Assembly: GCA_958299035.1 (NCBI GenBank) | Contig: CATQJL010000223.1 | Location: 77,021,600-77,085,599 of the forward strand | Reading direction: 5' to 3' | Origin: Cylicocyclus nassatus | Lineage: Eukaryota; Nematoda; Chromadorea; Rhabditida; Strongylidae | Length of the DNA: 64,000 nucleotides | Part shown: positions 46,301-56,753 of the stretch, piece after piece | Position numbering within the stretch: the first letter of the stretch is position 1 | How the letters are laid out: every line of letters begins with the position of its first letter | Program-made: the position numbers and the translations under genes | The notes under the pieces: model-generated | What the model was told of the DNA's origin: nothing | Databases searched by the model: none | What the model saw: the letters and a program-made list of their open reading frames with translations, nothing else

Positions 46301-46603
46301 ATGACTTGTAAAGATGATTCGCTTTCAAACAATCATAGAAGAAGTTTGATTAAAATGCTGAGAAGTTTTTTGAAGAAAAATGCGAACGAACTTACAGACC
46401 AACCTGATATACTTAAATATATCGAGTGGGTTCGGAAGTTTTGTCAGTTTTATAATTTTCCGCAAATCGCGTACAGTAAAGGCGAACAAATATTTGTTGT
46501 TAAAAACAAACACAACACAAAAAAACAATTGTATCCGACGCAGAACCTTCCTTTTTTCAGCTGCTATATTCCCCCGTGTGAATTGTTGGGAGCGCTGAGA
46601 TAA
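46301..46603 (+). CDS. Candidate open frame, unrecognised, ends in a foldback
   Basis: 100 codons from ATG at 46301. The first ~85 residues look protein-like (SLIKMLRSFLKKNANELT, then YIEWVRKFCQFYNFPQ, then KGEQIFVVKNKHNTKKQL), amphipathic and basic. The last ~5 codons lie in the foldback arm at 46591. CCTTCCTTTTTTCAG near 46545-46560 resembles a 3' splice site, so an exon boundary could lie there. No family recognised. A minus-strand frame of similar length overlaps it, so coding is uncertain. Confidence 0.22.
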   Translation: MTCKDDSLSNNHRRSLIKMLRSFLKKNANELTDQPDILKYIEWVRKFCQFYNFPQIAYSKGEQIFVVKNKHNTKKQLYPTQNLPFFSCYIPPCELLGALR

Positions 46604-47286
46604 GTGCTGGAATTTAATTTTCGTTTTCACCACGTCCAATTGTGGTCAGTTTCCAGAATTTTTATATGAAATTTTTATGGGAGTTTAGAAAGCCATAGCC
46701 AGAAAATAGGGTAAACCTGCTAACTGAAGCATTTTTTTTGTACCTTTGTGGGTAATTGCAGTATTTTCAAAATTTTCGAAGCATTGAATTTTATATTCGA
46801 GCCTGTTCTAAAATCGTAGAACATGAAATGATAAACAGTTCACCATTCGCTGTAACTTTTTCTTCTCTTTCTACCAGTTTTCCTTTTCTGGAGACAGAAA
46901 TTTACGAAAAAAACGCATATTTCTCAATTTCACGATTGCGCACTGATGTATCCTAGGTTTCAAAATCTTCATATTTTGAAACGGAAATCGCTCATATGAT
47001 TTGCAAGGTTGTACTAGTGATAATCGAGTTTTGAAACCTCATTATTTTGAAAATTTTGCAGTGTTTGGTGCAAAAACAGATTTATGCGTTTCAAAACTCT
47101 AGACTTCTGGAGAATTATTTGACAAAATTCTAAAAATGTAGCAAACGCTTCAGTTGGCAAAAGGTGCCCTACCTGTTGATTATTGAAGCTCCCCGAAAAG
47201 TCTCATATAGAAATTTTGAAAACTAGCGAAAGGTGAATCTGGAAAAAACGAAGGGTTGCAAGTTCCAAAGCTTATCTCAGCACTCG
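46591..47286. mobile_element. Diverged foldback, ~700 bp
   Basis: AGCGCTGAGATAAGTGCTGG mirrors CTTATCTCAGCACT near 47271-47284. Further in, 'ctaactgaagcattttttt' mirrors 'gcaaacgcttcagttggc', and 'gcagtattttcaaaatttt' mirrors 'gaaaattttgcagtgt'. Arms are old and diverged. Confidence 0.7.
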
Positions 47287-47700
47287 TCGTATCACAGAGA
47301 AAACTGCGGAGATTTCCTCTACTAGGCATTTTTCTTGATCACTACTGATCTTCTTGACTACTACATCTTGGCAGTTTACTGCAATGCTTGCAAATCTCTT
47401 AGAAAATAGCTACGTTGAACACAAGGCAACTTAAAATCGGACAGAACTTCCGGAACAGCCTATATCTACCAGCCGAGCTGATAGATACTCAGATTTTAAG
47501 ATGACTTCATGTTTGGGCCAAACGATTGATGAAGGGTTTGCGACTCTTACACGCTCGAGACATGAGCCGCTAATCTATTCAAAAAATAGAATCCGAGAAG
47601 ATGTAAACCACCAGTCGCGGTATCATGCTATAGGATTTCGCTAAACGGAAAGATTCAGACTGGGGCTAATCGTGATTACTGTTAGTTTTCTGACCCAAGG

Positions 47701-48135
47701 TTACAAAGTTAGCGGTGCTTTGCGTTTTGCCTCAAAAATACTTAAAGCAAAGCAAGGGCAAGCAATAACCATCAGCCGATTAGCTTTTTTCGTCCGCGAC
47801 AAGTAAATTATATAATAGAAGGTCGAAATAATTCCTTTTAATATATAATTAGAATAGGAGGGCTTACTTTTATTTGCTCCCAAAAATTTCTGTAGGGCCA
47901 AAATACGCGGATTTCTTCTTGCTGTAATATGCTCTCTGGTGTCACAAGTAGATTTTGAAGAAAATTTTCTGGAATTCTCTAGATTTTCGCTTCTCTCTCG
48001 CTTGCCCTTTTGTATGTATCGTGCAGTATGCTTGACAGAAAAAAACCTGTCAGTCAAAAAGCTACCGAAGCTTTGTTTCTGAACAATTTTGCGTCGAATT
48101 GCTCCCGTAAACCCAAAAGTTTTCTTTGCAAGCAT
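47701..48135 (-). CDS. Candidate open frame of 144 codons, unrecognised
   Basis: ATG at 48135, basic N-terminal half (RRKIVQKQS, KGKRERSENLENSRKF) and a mixed hydrophobic C-terminal part (IISTFYYIIYL, LMVIACPCFALSIF). No domain recognised. It lies in a 1.1-kb stretch without obvious repeat ends, between a foldback and a mariner element. No splice or promoter evidence. Could be chance. Confidence 0.18.
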   Translation of the reverse strand: MLAKKTFGFTGAIRRKIVQKQSFGSFLTDRFFSVKHTARYIQKGKRERSENLENSRKFSSKSTCDTREHITARRNPRILALQKFLGANKSKPSYSNYILKGIISTFYYIIYLSRTKKANRLMVIACPCFALSIFEAKRKAPLTL

Positions 48136-48361
48136 TCTGAAGAAAAGTCGCTTTATCTCTAGGCTACTTTCGAATCACCCCGCATTAGCTTGAAGGCTGT
48201 ATGACGCACCTCAAAGTATTTATGCATGCTAGAGTAGAGATAGCTTGTTAATAGTATTGCTTTAATTATTCTCCAGTTGCACATACTACCTGTAAATCTT
48301 GCATCCTAGTAAAATCACTATTTCGTGACTCTGGTTTTTGAGTTCCTAAGGAAGGTATATA

Positions 48362-49232
48362 TTAGGGTGATCCAAAAGTAATGGGGCACCTTGATTTTTT
48401 TTACATTCTTCAAGATTTCGTTCTGAATAGCTATAAATGCCCAGAATTTTCAACGCCTTTGTATAAAGTAACCTTCGCAGGTTATCTTGACAGCACCTTG
48501 TAGCACCTCATCGACATTTCTTCGAGTGGCGCTTCAAAGAATTCAAACAGACTTTTTTGAACGCCATCCAAATTTGGGCTGCTGCACCTGATAGTCCCTC
48601 GACATATGGCATACTATTCGAAAGAGCTTTCCAAGCTCTTCTTAATGATTACTTGAATATCCAAAAATTGCCCATTATTTTATACAAAAAGGCACTTTAT
48701 TCGAAAAAGCGCGGTGTTTGGCGCAGATTTTCAGACTAAAATTCATGTTTTGGACCACAATCTTTTGAAAATGAGAAAAGTCGAAGTAATTTGCATATGT
48801 ATGGATAGAGCGTAAAAAGCACTAACAGAAAGCAACTGCTAAGTTTAGGCTTATTTGACTACCTTAATCAAAGAATAAGTAATATTTCTCCTGATACCCA
48901 ATGCTATATCTTCTATCCTAAAGCCTTGGGACCACCGAGCTATTGTGGATTTGGTGACAGTCCCCTCACCCATTACTGCGCACATATCTTTGGCAGGCTC
49001 ACTTGTTTTACTGCGGCGCTGCTGCTCAAAGTTCAAAATTACTTGAAGTGGTGAGCTTTGATTTCAAGCGCTTATAAAAATAACGCCACGTGACAGTGCC
49101 GAACTATAGACCTCGATTAGAAGGTTTTGTTATGTACTAACATCTGCCAAAACTTGGACTTCCAATTAGCTTTTCTCTTTGAGAAAACTGCATTTCTTCT
49201 CTAACTGCCCCATTACTTTTGGATCACCCTAA
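48362..49232. mobile_element. Mariner element relic, 871 bp
   Basis: TTAGGGTGATCCAAAAGTAA opens a perfect 27-bp terminal inverted repeat with the right end at 49206-49232. TA at 48360-48361 and 49233-49234. The minus strand keeps a transposase N-terminal relic (48851-49036). Related full-length relic at 50274-51143. Confidence 0.9.
48851..49036 (-). pseudogene. Mariner transposase helix-turn-helix relic
   Basis: Reads NFEQQRRSKTSEPAKDMCAV then MGEGTVTKSTIARWSQGFRI. This matches the N-terminal DNA-binding region of mariner transposases, where a 'K.A.EAA..IC.VFGEGTV...TV.RWF..F' pattern is typical. The next expected block (GDFxLED.PRSGRP) is replaced by 'EDIALGIRR' and the frame stops. The catalytic DD34D part is absent. 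Family assignment from pattern memory, but several diagnostic residues (GEGTV, RW, F) are in place. Confidence 0.7.
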
Positions 49233-49234
49233 TA

Positions 49235-50271
49235 ATTATATAATAGAATTTTTAGAAAATCATCTTGTCCACAACGGCTGTAACAAATCACTAGAACTGT
49301 AATAATAAGGTGATGTATGTAGAGTTTCCGTGTAGCCGCATAGTGATGGATCCATTTACTCTGGGAACCATAAGAATCATAATTTCGATAGATTTAGAAG
49401 ACTGGCCCTTTCTAAGTTGATTAAATCTGTTGCAGAACGAAGTCAGGGGCCGCGCAGGAGTTTTCGGTTGTTTTTGTGGACTAGCCATAACGTTAAAGTT
49501 AGCGACCCGTAAGTTTTCACATTCTGTCGTTTTGTATACGACTTCCTTTTGCATCAAAACAAAATGACTTGCAGGAAGTTAGGGGGGGGGGGTAAAAAAC
49601 GACGCTAGCACAAAAATTTGTACATTGTTGGGAATTTTGAGCCTCAAATGCATTTCCGAATCTTCAAATGAGATCAATAGCAAGCAATTCTAGACTTTTT
49701 TCATCATATCAACCGTGTTAAATAACATTCCATTTTTTTTTGAAAGTAGACTGTTGATTTGATAATATGAAAATAAACTAGAACCTTGATAAAAGTTGTC
49801 ATGGGAACTGTCACGGCTCGATGACGTTTTCTGTGACGCACTACTTGTTGTTTGATGCACTTGCGAACATTCAGATGTACATATTTGAACATTGAGTCCT
49901 TTTCCATTGTAGTTTTAGATACGCTTGTGAATGGAAAGCAGCAAACTGTATCGACGCAATCGTTATCACATCGCAAATCATTCAAACACCCAGTATCACT
50001 TCACTGGATGTTGTGAATAGGAAAAGCTGACTTGCAATAAAACCTTGGTCTTCAAAGTTTTTCTTCAGTTTCAACTTCGTCGTCTTCAGTTTTCCTGATG
50101 TGGACCGTATCGGGGTAGATTGTAGTTGTGCAAGTGCGCTTTGAAACATGGGAGTCATTTTAGAGCTGATGTGGATAGAATAAGCGTACAATACCGTCAG
50201 TGGGATGCGTTCGTTTCAGGCTTGAACTTATGGGCGCCCACATCTCCTTCAATTGAAAATATGCGTGCATA
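49235..50271. other. Unassigned spacer between two mariner relics
   Basis: Contains an 11-base G-run at 49582-49592 and a minus-strand open frame of 93 codons (49704-49985) with no recognised motif. Confidence 0.35.
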
Positions 50272-50273
50272 TA

Positions 50274-51143
50274 TTAAGGTGATCGGGGGGTAATGGATGT
50301 GCAATTCCATTCCAATTTGATTTCTTGCAATTCGATTTTTTTCTGAAGATAATAAACAATCAGCAGTAAAGATATATATGTATAAAGTAATCTTCGCATG
50401 TTATCCAGGCAGCATTACAGCTCACATCCAACAATCCTTCGCGCGGCGCTTCAAAAACTCGGACAGATTTTTTTTGAACGCTATCCGAAATTGTACTGCA
50501 GTACCTTAAAGTCCCTGAACATATGATATATCATTCGAAAATGCTTTCCAAGCTCGTTCTAATGATCGCTTGAACCTGCAGAAATTCCTCATCATTGAAA
50601 AAGAGGCCGATTATCCGTAAAAATGCAATCTTTGGCGCAGATTCTCAGGCTGACAAACATGTTTGCCCACATTTTTTTTTTGAGAGCGAAGTTTTCTCGA
50701 GGTAAATTGCATACGTGTAGACAGAGCGTAAAGAGCTCTATCTGCCATGCTTCAAAGTGAGCCCATTTGATCACCTCGATGAGAGAATAAATATGTATGT
50801 TACCTAATGCTCAATGCTATATCTTCTGTTGCAAGCATTGAGACCATCAGGCTATCGTGTATGTGATAGCAGTCCCTAACTCACTGCAGCACTTATATTT
50901 TTGGCAGTCTCACTTGTTTTACTGCGGCGTTGCTGCTTCAAGTTCGAAATTACTTGAAGTGACGAGCTTAGATTTCGAGCACTTGTAAGCACGACGCCAT
51001 GCGACAATGCCTATCTATGGAACTCTATCAGAAAATCTTGATATGTACTAACACCTCCCAAAATTTGGAAATCAAAATGGTTTTTCTATTCAAGAAAACC
51101 AAATTTATTTTTTAGGTGTCCCACTACTTTTCAATCACCCTAA
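50274..51143. mobile_element. Mariner element relic, 870 bp, second copy
   Basis: TTAAGGTGATCG at the left and CAATCACCCTAA at the right with TA on both sides (50272-50273, 51144-51145). Interior aligns with 48362-49232 ('ttttttttgaacgc.atcc.aa', 'tatatcttct', 'cttgttttactgcggcg.tgctgc'). The transposase relic here has extra stops. Lengths differ by one base. Confidence 0.85.
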
Positions 51144-51157
51144 TAAATATAACCTCC

Positions 51158-51323
51158 GATTCAACTGGCTTGGCACCATTGGGGCGCGGTTTTGTAATCT
51201 AACTGAGGCCGCTCGCGCCCGCGACGCACCTGCCTCTCTCTCGCACGAGTGCTCTCTGATCATTACCTAGCCTTAATTAGGGCACGAAACCCCGCTTCGT
51301 GCCCAAGCCAAGCCAGTTGAATC
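51158..51323. mobile_element. Small MITE, 166 bp
   Basis: GATTCAACTGGCTTGGCAC mirrors GCCAAGCCAGTTGAATC at the right, with an extra copy of CCAAG on the right. GGGGCGCGGTTT is mirrored imperfectly by AAACCCCGC. Only 14 bases separate it from the mariner relic. Confidence 0.8.
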
Positions 51324-52510
51324 AAATGGTATATTCAGTCGAAGATCGGATGAAATTCTACAGTGCCCTTCCAATTGTTCCTCGGGCTATTCCACTCTTC
51401 TGCTTGGCACTGCTTCCTCCTATAAGGTGGCGTTTTTTTGTTAGATAAGCTACCATAAATCACACTTCGCCATGTCGTTCTCGATGCTGGAGGTTATTGT
51501 TGTTCCCAAAAAAACTGGATTGTAGAACGCAAAAAACTTTTGCGGGACCTTACAAAATGAAGCGTGAAGGCAACGTTGATTGCAGAATTATGCAACTGCA
51601 CGTCTAATGAAGGTCGTTGGTCGTTGTGATGTAAGGAAAGGAAATCGCTTGATCGCTTTAATACTCTGTAACGAGAGTGATGGAAGCTCTCCTTTGCTTG
51701 TAATTTTGGGTGCACTTTTAGTTGCGCTCCTTTTTACTCTGTATGTCTCTGCTCATCTTCTCATCTTCTTATTAGTCTGCTATTGATCTTTGATTGTTTT
51801 CTTTATTATTCCAATAACATGAGTAACATATCGGTTTAGGCTGCTGTGAATTTCCTATTTTAGTTTCTCAATTGCAAAAAACAAATTCGCACAGTTAACA
51901 ACATAATATCATGCATGTCTGCAGCTTCTCGCACTAAATGTTGGAGAATCACTTCTGCTTTTTGCCTGCATTAAGGCAAAACCGAATCACATGGCCATGG
52001 GAAGCTCCAGAAGACAAGCCCACAGTTTTCCATGCCTGAAGAAGTCCCAACGGGTCAATGGCGTGGATTTTCAATCGCCTAATCAAGGGTTTCTCGCCTC
52101 GTTTTGCTTGAAAAAATGGGGCCATTCGAGTGTTTCCTGAACTGTTCAAAATACTGTGATATATTCATCTGATAATGCTAGATTTGCTTAGAAAAGATTG
52201 ATCACTGATGAACGCCGCTCATAGTAAGATTTCGACACGCTACAGCAGCTGGAAATTGTGGCTGATCTCAAAACAAAAGAATGCTGCTTATTTTTATGTC
52301 GATACAATGCAAAAAGGTTGATATACCATATACTCACCAGGATACAGGGCTGCTAGCAGATGGGTTGAGGTTTGAGGTCGATACATTAGTAAGTGTATAT
52401 TCAAATAAAAGAAAAAAAGGTTCTTTGGAATACTCCGTTTCGTTCCTTTCCTTAGACGGAGTAAAGGAGCTCAGAACTCTCCCCGGAACTCCTCAGTAAG
52501 GAAGGAGAGT
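51324..52510. other. Unassigned interval
   Basis: Open frames at 51580-51786 (hydrophobic C-terminus) and 52281-52499 are not recognised. Near 52468-52515 GAACTCTCC and GGAGAGTTC form a small hairpin. Confidence 0.35.
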
Positions 52511-52520
52511 TCATGAGTCC

Positions 52521-54576
52521 TGTGTATATTTTGAAACAGTTTTTAGACAAAATTTTTTATTTAAAAATTGTTGTAAAATTTGACAACTTACGTTTTTTAT
52601 ATACTCCGTCTTATATTATAATATATATTATATAAAATAGTAATATATGAAATATCATTTGTGTTGATTATATACTATATAGTAGAGTAGTGACCATATT
52701 GGTAGATGAAAGAATAAAATGAAACATGCTAGTGTTTTTGTAGTTGAATTTATTTATTATGACATAACTCATTTTGATGCACTACTTTACTGAATTGGTT
52801 GTTTATAGTAGATTTATATTTAAATAACTATATTGATTTAAAATATGTAATATTTATTAGGATTGAATGATTTTGTATAGTTATAGATTGGTGTATGATA
52901 TGTATTAATTAACTATAATTTGTGTAGATTATGATATAAAATGTGTAATAATTTTTTAATTTTATCATAATTGTAAAATTTGTATTTATATAGTATAAAA
53001 TTATTTTTATGTAAGCATTTGAAAATATTTGAGTAAATCATATTTTCATTGTATCCATTGCAAATAAGTAAATTTCGTAACTGTATTAGTTTTTTGATAA
53101 AATCGTCAAGATAAGTGCAAGTACGGGCAATTCTTAAAGTTTCTGTGTAAATAATTGCGTTTTTAATGTGTTTGGATACACCAGAACTAATGTGTATGAA
53201 TCTTTTTACTTGAAAAGGGAAACTATCAGTTTTGTTATACATTTTGGTTATGATTTTGTCATTAATGATTGTAATATGTAAGTCTAAATAATTACATTGC
53301 AAATTATCTATATGAGTAGTTTCCAAACTTAGTTTGTTATCATATATGTTTTTGATCATATTGTGAACTGTATGTTCTGTGCTATTGTGTATGATTAATA
53401 GATCATCCATATAACGAAATGCAAAAAGTTGCTTATTGTTATTTACTTTACTAATTATATACTTGTATTCATACCAAGATAGTGTCAAGTCTGCTAATAA
53501 TGGACTAAAATTACCGCCCTGTGGCACACCTATTTTTTGTTTAAAAATGTATGTGCTAAATCTGCAAAAACTGTTGTCAAGAATATAATCAATATAATAC
53601 AATAAATCTGAAATGGTGTAGTTTCTGTAGTTAGATTTTGTGTTTATATTATCGGTGTAGTATATTTTATTGAATCCATTATAAGTTAGATATTTTTTGT
53701 TTGCATTTTTGAAGCATAATTTGAGAAGTTCTTTGAGGTTGTTTTTTATTATGTTATGTGGTAGGCTAGTAAACATATTTGTAAAATCAGCTGAGTATAA
53801 TTGTAAGTTATTCATGTTGATACTGGATAGTTTATCACTTATGTTAGTGTTGTCTATTGACCAATAATTATATGAATTTTGTTTTTTATATTTAATTGCT
53901 TGTACATAGTTTTTAAAATGTATTTTTATGTGTTGAAATACATATTGTAATTCTAAAGCAAGGGGTTTAATGCTACTGTGTGTAGCTCCAGTGATGAATC
54001 TGAATTTGGTAGGGTTTTTATGGAGTTTTGGTACACAGTATAGTAATGGTATGCTGTTAATATTTTGTAGTGGTAATTTGTTATTTTTGCAAAAGTCAAT
54101 GTGTCTTTTTATTATGTCATTAGCATTTTCTTCTTCATATAAATTATATGTTTCATTTTCATTCAGAACTTCATTTTTCTTATCAGACGTAATTCCTAAT
54201 TCTTTCATTATTGTTTGTATGTAGAATTTTTTACAAATAATACCGAAGTTATTACTTGCTTTATCAAGTGGACAAATTACAAATTGATTTTTAAGGTTTT
54301 TTATGTATTTACATTCAAAATTGTAATTTTGTTCATTTGGGTCTTGTTTACTTTCTAGTCTGGTTTTATAAAGAAGTGGTTTAAATCTAAGTTTTAATTT
54401 TTTTAAAAGAAAAGTTTCTATGTTTTTAAGCTAAAACATAGAAAAAATACACACACACAATACACACATTCAAAACTACAAATATTTGCATACTAAACAT
54501 AGCTCTGTTTTTCAAAGCGTTCCCCTTCCACAATAAACAACTAAAGGTCCTTGTTAAACGAGAAGTCTTTGAAAAA
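52521..54576 (-). mobile_element. Penelope-like retroelement, A+T-rich, endonuclease not seen
   Basis: A block of ~2 kb, clearly richer in A+T than its surroundings, codes on the minus strand for one reverse transcriptase. Boundaries are inferred: TCATGAGTCC at 52511-52520 and TCATGACTCC at 54577-54586 are direct near-repeats (one mismatch) and could be a target duplication. The 3' region 52521-52912 is very A+T-rich without an obvious tail repeat. Upstream lies a foldback (54677). Confidence 0.7.
52913..54430 (-). CDS. Penelope-like reverse transcriptase
   Basis: RNA-templated DNA synthesis enzyme of a retroelement. The open frame is 505 codons from the stop at 54431-54433; the first ATG is at 54208, giving 431 residues, but family blocks start before it. 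Before that ATG come FVICPLDKASNNFGIICKKF. Counted from the ATG: VPKLHKNPTKFRFITGA at 59-75; motif A YSADFTNMFTSLPHN (catalytic Asp141); motif B GVPQGGNFSPLLADL at 227-241; motif C RYMDDLLI with YMDD at 266-269; NYLDLHI at 306-312; LRIARTCTYLDDF at 358-370. This order matches the PLE type common in cnidarian and mollusc genomes (Hydra/Naiad-like), not retroviral or LINE enzymes. No GIY-YIG endonuclease follows the C-terminus, and none is visible upstream. The sequence before Leu at 54430 reads TTTTTTCTATGTTTTAG, a good splice acceptor, so an upstream exon is possible. Codons are strongly A/T-ending. No inactivating change in the open part. Confidence 0.9.
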   Translation of the reverse strand, partial: LKNIETFLLKKLKLRFKPLLYKTRLESKQDPNEQNYNFECKYIKNLKNQFVICPLDKASNNFGIICKKFYIQTIMKELGITSDKKNEVLNENETYNLYEEENANDIIKRHIDFCKNNKLPLQNINSIPLLYCVPKLHKNPTKFRFITGATHSSIKPLALELQYVFQHIKIHFKNYVQAIKYKKQNSYNYWSIDNTNISDKLSSINMNNLQLYSADFTNMFTSLPHNIIKNNLKELLKLCFKNANKKYLTYNGFNKIYYTDNINTKSNYRNYTISDLLYYIDYILDNSFCRFSTYIFKQKIGVPQGGNFSPLLADLTLSWYEYKYIISKVNNNKQLFAFRYMDDLLIIHNSTEHTVHNMIKNIYDNKLSLETTHIDNLQCNYLDLHITIINDKIITKMYNKTDSFPFQVKRFIHISSGVSKHIKNAIIYTETLRIARTCTYLDDFIKKLIQLRNLLICNGYNENMIYSNIFKCLHKNNFILYKYKFYNYDKIKKLLHILYHNLHKL

Positions 54577-54676
54577 TCATGACTCCATTTCCATTATGTT
54601 GCAGCATGCCAAAAAAAACGATGATGACGAGACTATTCAGGTTGCTGATTTCAGATTGCTGTAACCTTCCATATCA

Positions 54677-55022
54677 AGCACAGATACGCCACTGCAGTCT
54701 AAGTATAGGGGCCTGCAGGATCGCGAGAGTCGGACGTGCGTACGGCCATTGCGCCGCGCACGTCTGATGTCATGAAGGCAGGTGCCAGACTTATCCGCTT
54801 CAGCCGGTTCGTTCGGTTCATAGGTCAAATCACTACACTGTCCAACAGAAAAGGTGGTAAACCGAATGAACCTGTTCAACAGGATAAGTCTGGCACCTAC
54901 CCGAGTCGTCGGACGCGCATCTGACGTGCGCGGCGCAATGGCCGTACGCACGTCCGACTCTCGCGATCCTGCAGGCTCCTATATCTGTGCTTTGCGATCC
55001 TGCAGGCTCCTATATCTGTGCT
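54677..55022. mobile_element. Foldback element, ~346 bp
   Basis: AGCACAGATA..TATAGGGGCCTGCAGG at the left mirrors CCTGCAGG.TCCTATATCTGTGCT at the right. Arms share GATCGCGAGAGTCGGACGTG and GCCATTGCGCCGCGCACGTC. Near the centre AGGTGCCAGACTTATCC mirrors GGATAAGTCTGGCACCT. The right end is a ~31-bp tandem duplication. The left arm holds a 'tacgccactgcag' insertion that looks like a hAT-type end. Confidence 0.85.
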
Positions 55023-55286
55023 CCCCCGAGAACTGGTCGCGAAGTTTTCGAAAGTTACTTACATGACATATAAAAATGTGCAAGTGACTTGTTTATTTTT
55101 GTAAACAATTAAAACAATTTTTTAAATTTCTTAAAATTCAAATTAGCCTTATAAAAAAATTTTTTTTCGGGGGCGTGGCTGATTTCAGGGGTTGGGGGCC
55201 CTCAAAAATTTTGAGAAGCCCCCTAAAATTTTTTCGGAGTGCGTCCGCCCCCCCCCCCGAGCCGAAATCCTGGGTACGCCACTGCT
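55023..55286. mobile_element. hAT-type MITE, copy A, left end lost
   Basis: Ends CTGGGTACGCCACTG at 55272-55286, a widespread hAT-type terminus. The interior ('gtgcaagtgacttgttta', 'gagaagccccctaaaatttttt') matches copy B. Its expected CAGTGGCG start is missing where the foldback ends. Confidence 0.8.
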
Positions 55287-55453
55287 AGAACGTTGCCACA
55301 ACTCCTAGGTGGTGTAGTCAAAAATACTACTTATCCCTCGGTGTCCTCCTATTAGAATTATGCAATTCTTTTCGAACTCCAAAATGCTGTTTTTTTTTCA
55401 ACTTTTTTACACTTCATGACTATCCCGACAAAAGCGATGCAATACGAAACACT

Positions 55454-55801
55454 CAGTGGCGTACCGAGACGGGGGGGGGGGGAGAGAAATGGGTCGTGAA
55501 GTTTCTGAAAGTTACTTATTTGGGTAATAAAAATGTGCAAGTGACTTGTTTATACTTGTAAACAATTAAAATAATCTTAAAACTTTTTAAAAATTTAAAT
55601 TAGCTTCATAAGAAAATTTCTTCAAAGCGTGGCCGACGCCACGCCCTTTTTTTTCTGGAATTTCGAAGCTTTGGACCCGCGAAAATTGTGAGAAGCCCCC
55701 CTAAAATTTTTTCGGAGTGCGTGGTTAAAGCCACGCACCTTCATTAGAAAGAAATTTTTTGTTCCCCCCCCCCCCTCCTCGCCCTCCTGGGTGCGCCACC
55801 G
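55454..55801. mobile_element. hAT-type MITE, copy B (348 bp), 8-bp duplication
   Basis: CAGTGGCGTACCGAG at the left, CTGGGTGCGCCACCG at the right. Flanks GAAACACT (55446-55453) and GAAACACC (55802-55809) differ at one base. Contains a G-run near the left end and a C-run near the right end, forming a natural inverted pair. Confidence 0.87.
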
Positions 55802-55809
55802 GAAACACC

Positions 55810-56592
55810 CCTTATAGTCCCCCCATCAAAACTATCCTATCACCATCTCTTTTACATCCTTAGACTTCCATAATTGCTAAATGTCTTATTCTGAAGCTAA
55901 CTTCAAAAATGAAGCAGAGTTTCTGACAGCCCTCAGTTCTCCAAAAATCCTCAAAAATCCTTAGGCCTCGATCATTCCCTTGGCGGTTCCATCGTGGCGA
56001 TTTCATCGCTATGGCATTGAATACCTGGGCGTCCATTGGCTTCGGAATTGATCGCATGTCGCTCATGTCGGGCATATTTTACCAACTGTAGGTCGCACGT
56101 CAGGCCCGAATGAACGCGAAATCTTCCACTCCTTTTCCTTTTCAAGCGCAGGTCATGTGGCGTTAATCGCATGATGCATCGGGAAGAAAAAGACTTGTGA
56201 AGTTAATGCAGACAAAAAGCGACGCGACATATCGCCCTTCGCTAGTGTAGACTATGCACGCGATTGATCTCAGTTTCGGCGATGTCCTGGCGATGTCGCC
56301 ATTAGAGGTATGCCTGTCAAAAAGTGCTCGCGATGGCACGCGATAGTCGCCCTACAAACTGGCACAAATGCGGCGAGCCCACTCTCTTACATACTTGAAC
56401 GCGGCGGGTCAAAAACACATGTTCGGTGGAGCCATCGTGCAGCGATGGAATGCCGGATTCCTTATAGTAGAATCAAATCTCTAACCCTTCAAGGCCGCAC
56501 TCCAGAAATAGTAGCTCATTACCCCCTTAGGCACTCTTCCTAGTTCCGGGATTTCTCAGTCTCCAACTTATGCAGTGCATATTTCCTCACAC
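55810..56592. other. Unassigned, possible old inverted repeat
   Basis: 'ttccatcgtggcgatttcatcgctatgg' near 55986 and 'gccatcgtgcagcgatggaatgcc' near 56430 look like diverged mirror images around a region rich in GCGAT/ATCGC words. Too diverged to bound. Confidence 0.35.
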
Positions 56593-56753
56593 TTCGGGTT
56601 CCTTCATACTACGCCGCGTACGCCGTACGCCACGTACGGTACGCCGCTGCAGCGCAATGGCAATATGGAAATGTGAAGAAGAGAAATTCTTGTCATCCAT
56701 TGATATGTTTGTAAGGAGATGTTAACAGCGCAAATATACAACCAGATACGCCG

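Noticed and set aside
53970..54224. Plus-strand 84-codon frame opposite the reverse transcriptase
   Set aside because: Antisense shadow of the reverse transcriptase gene.
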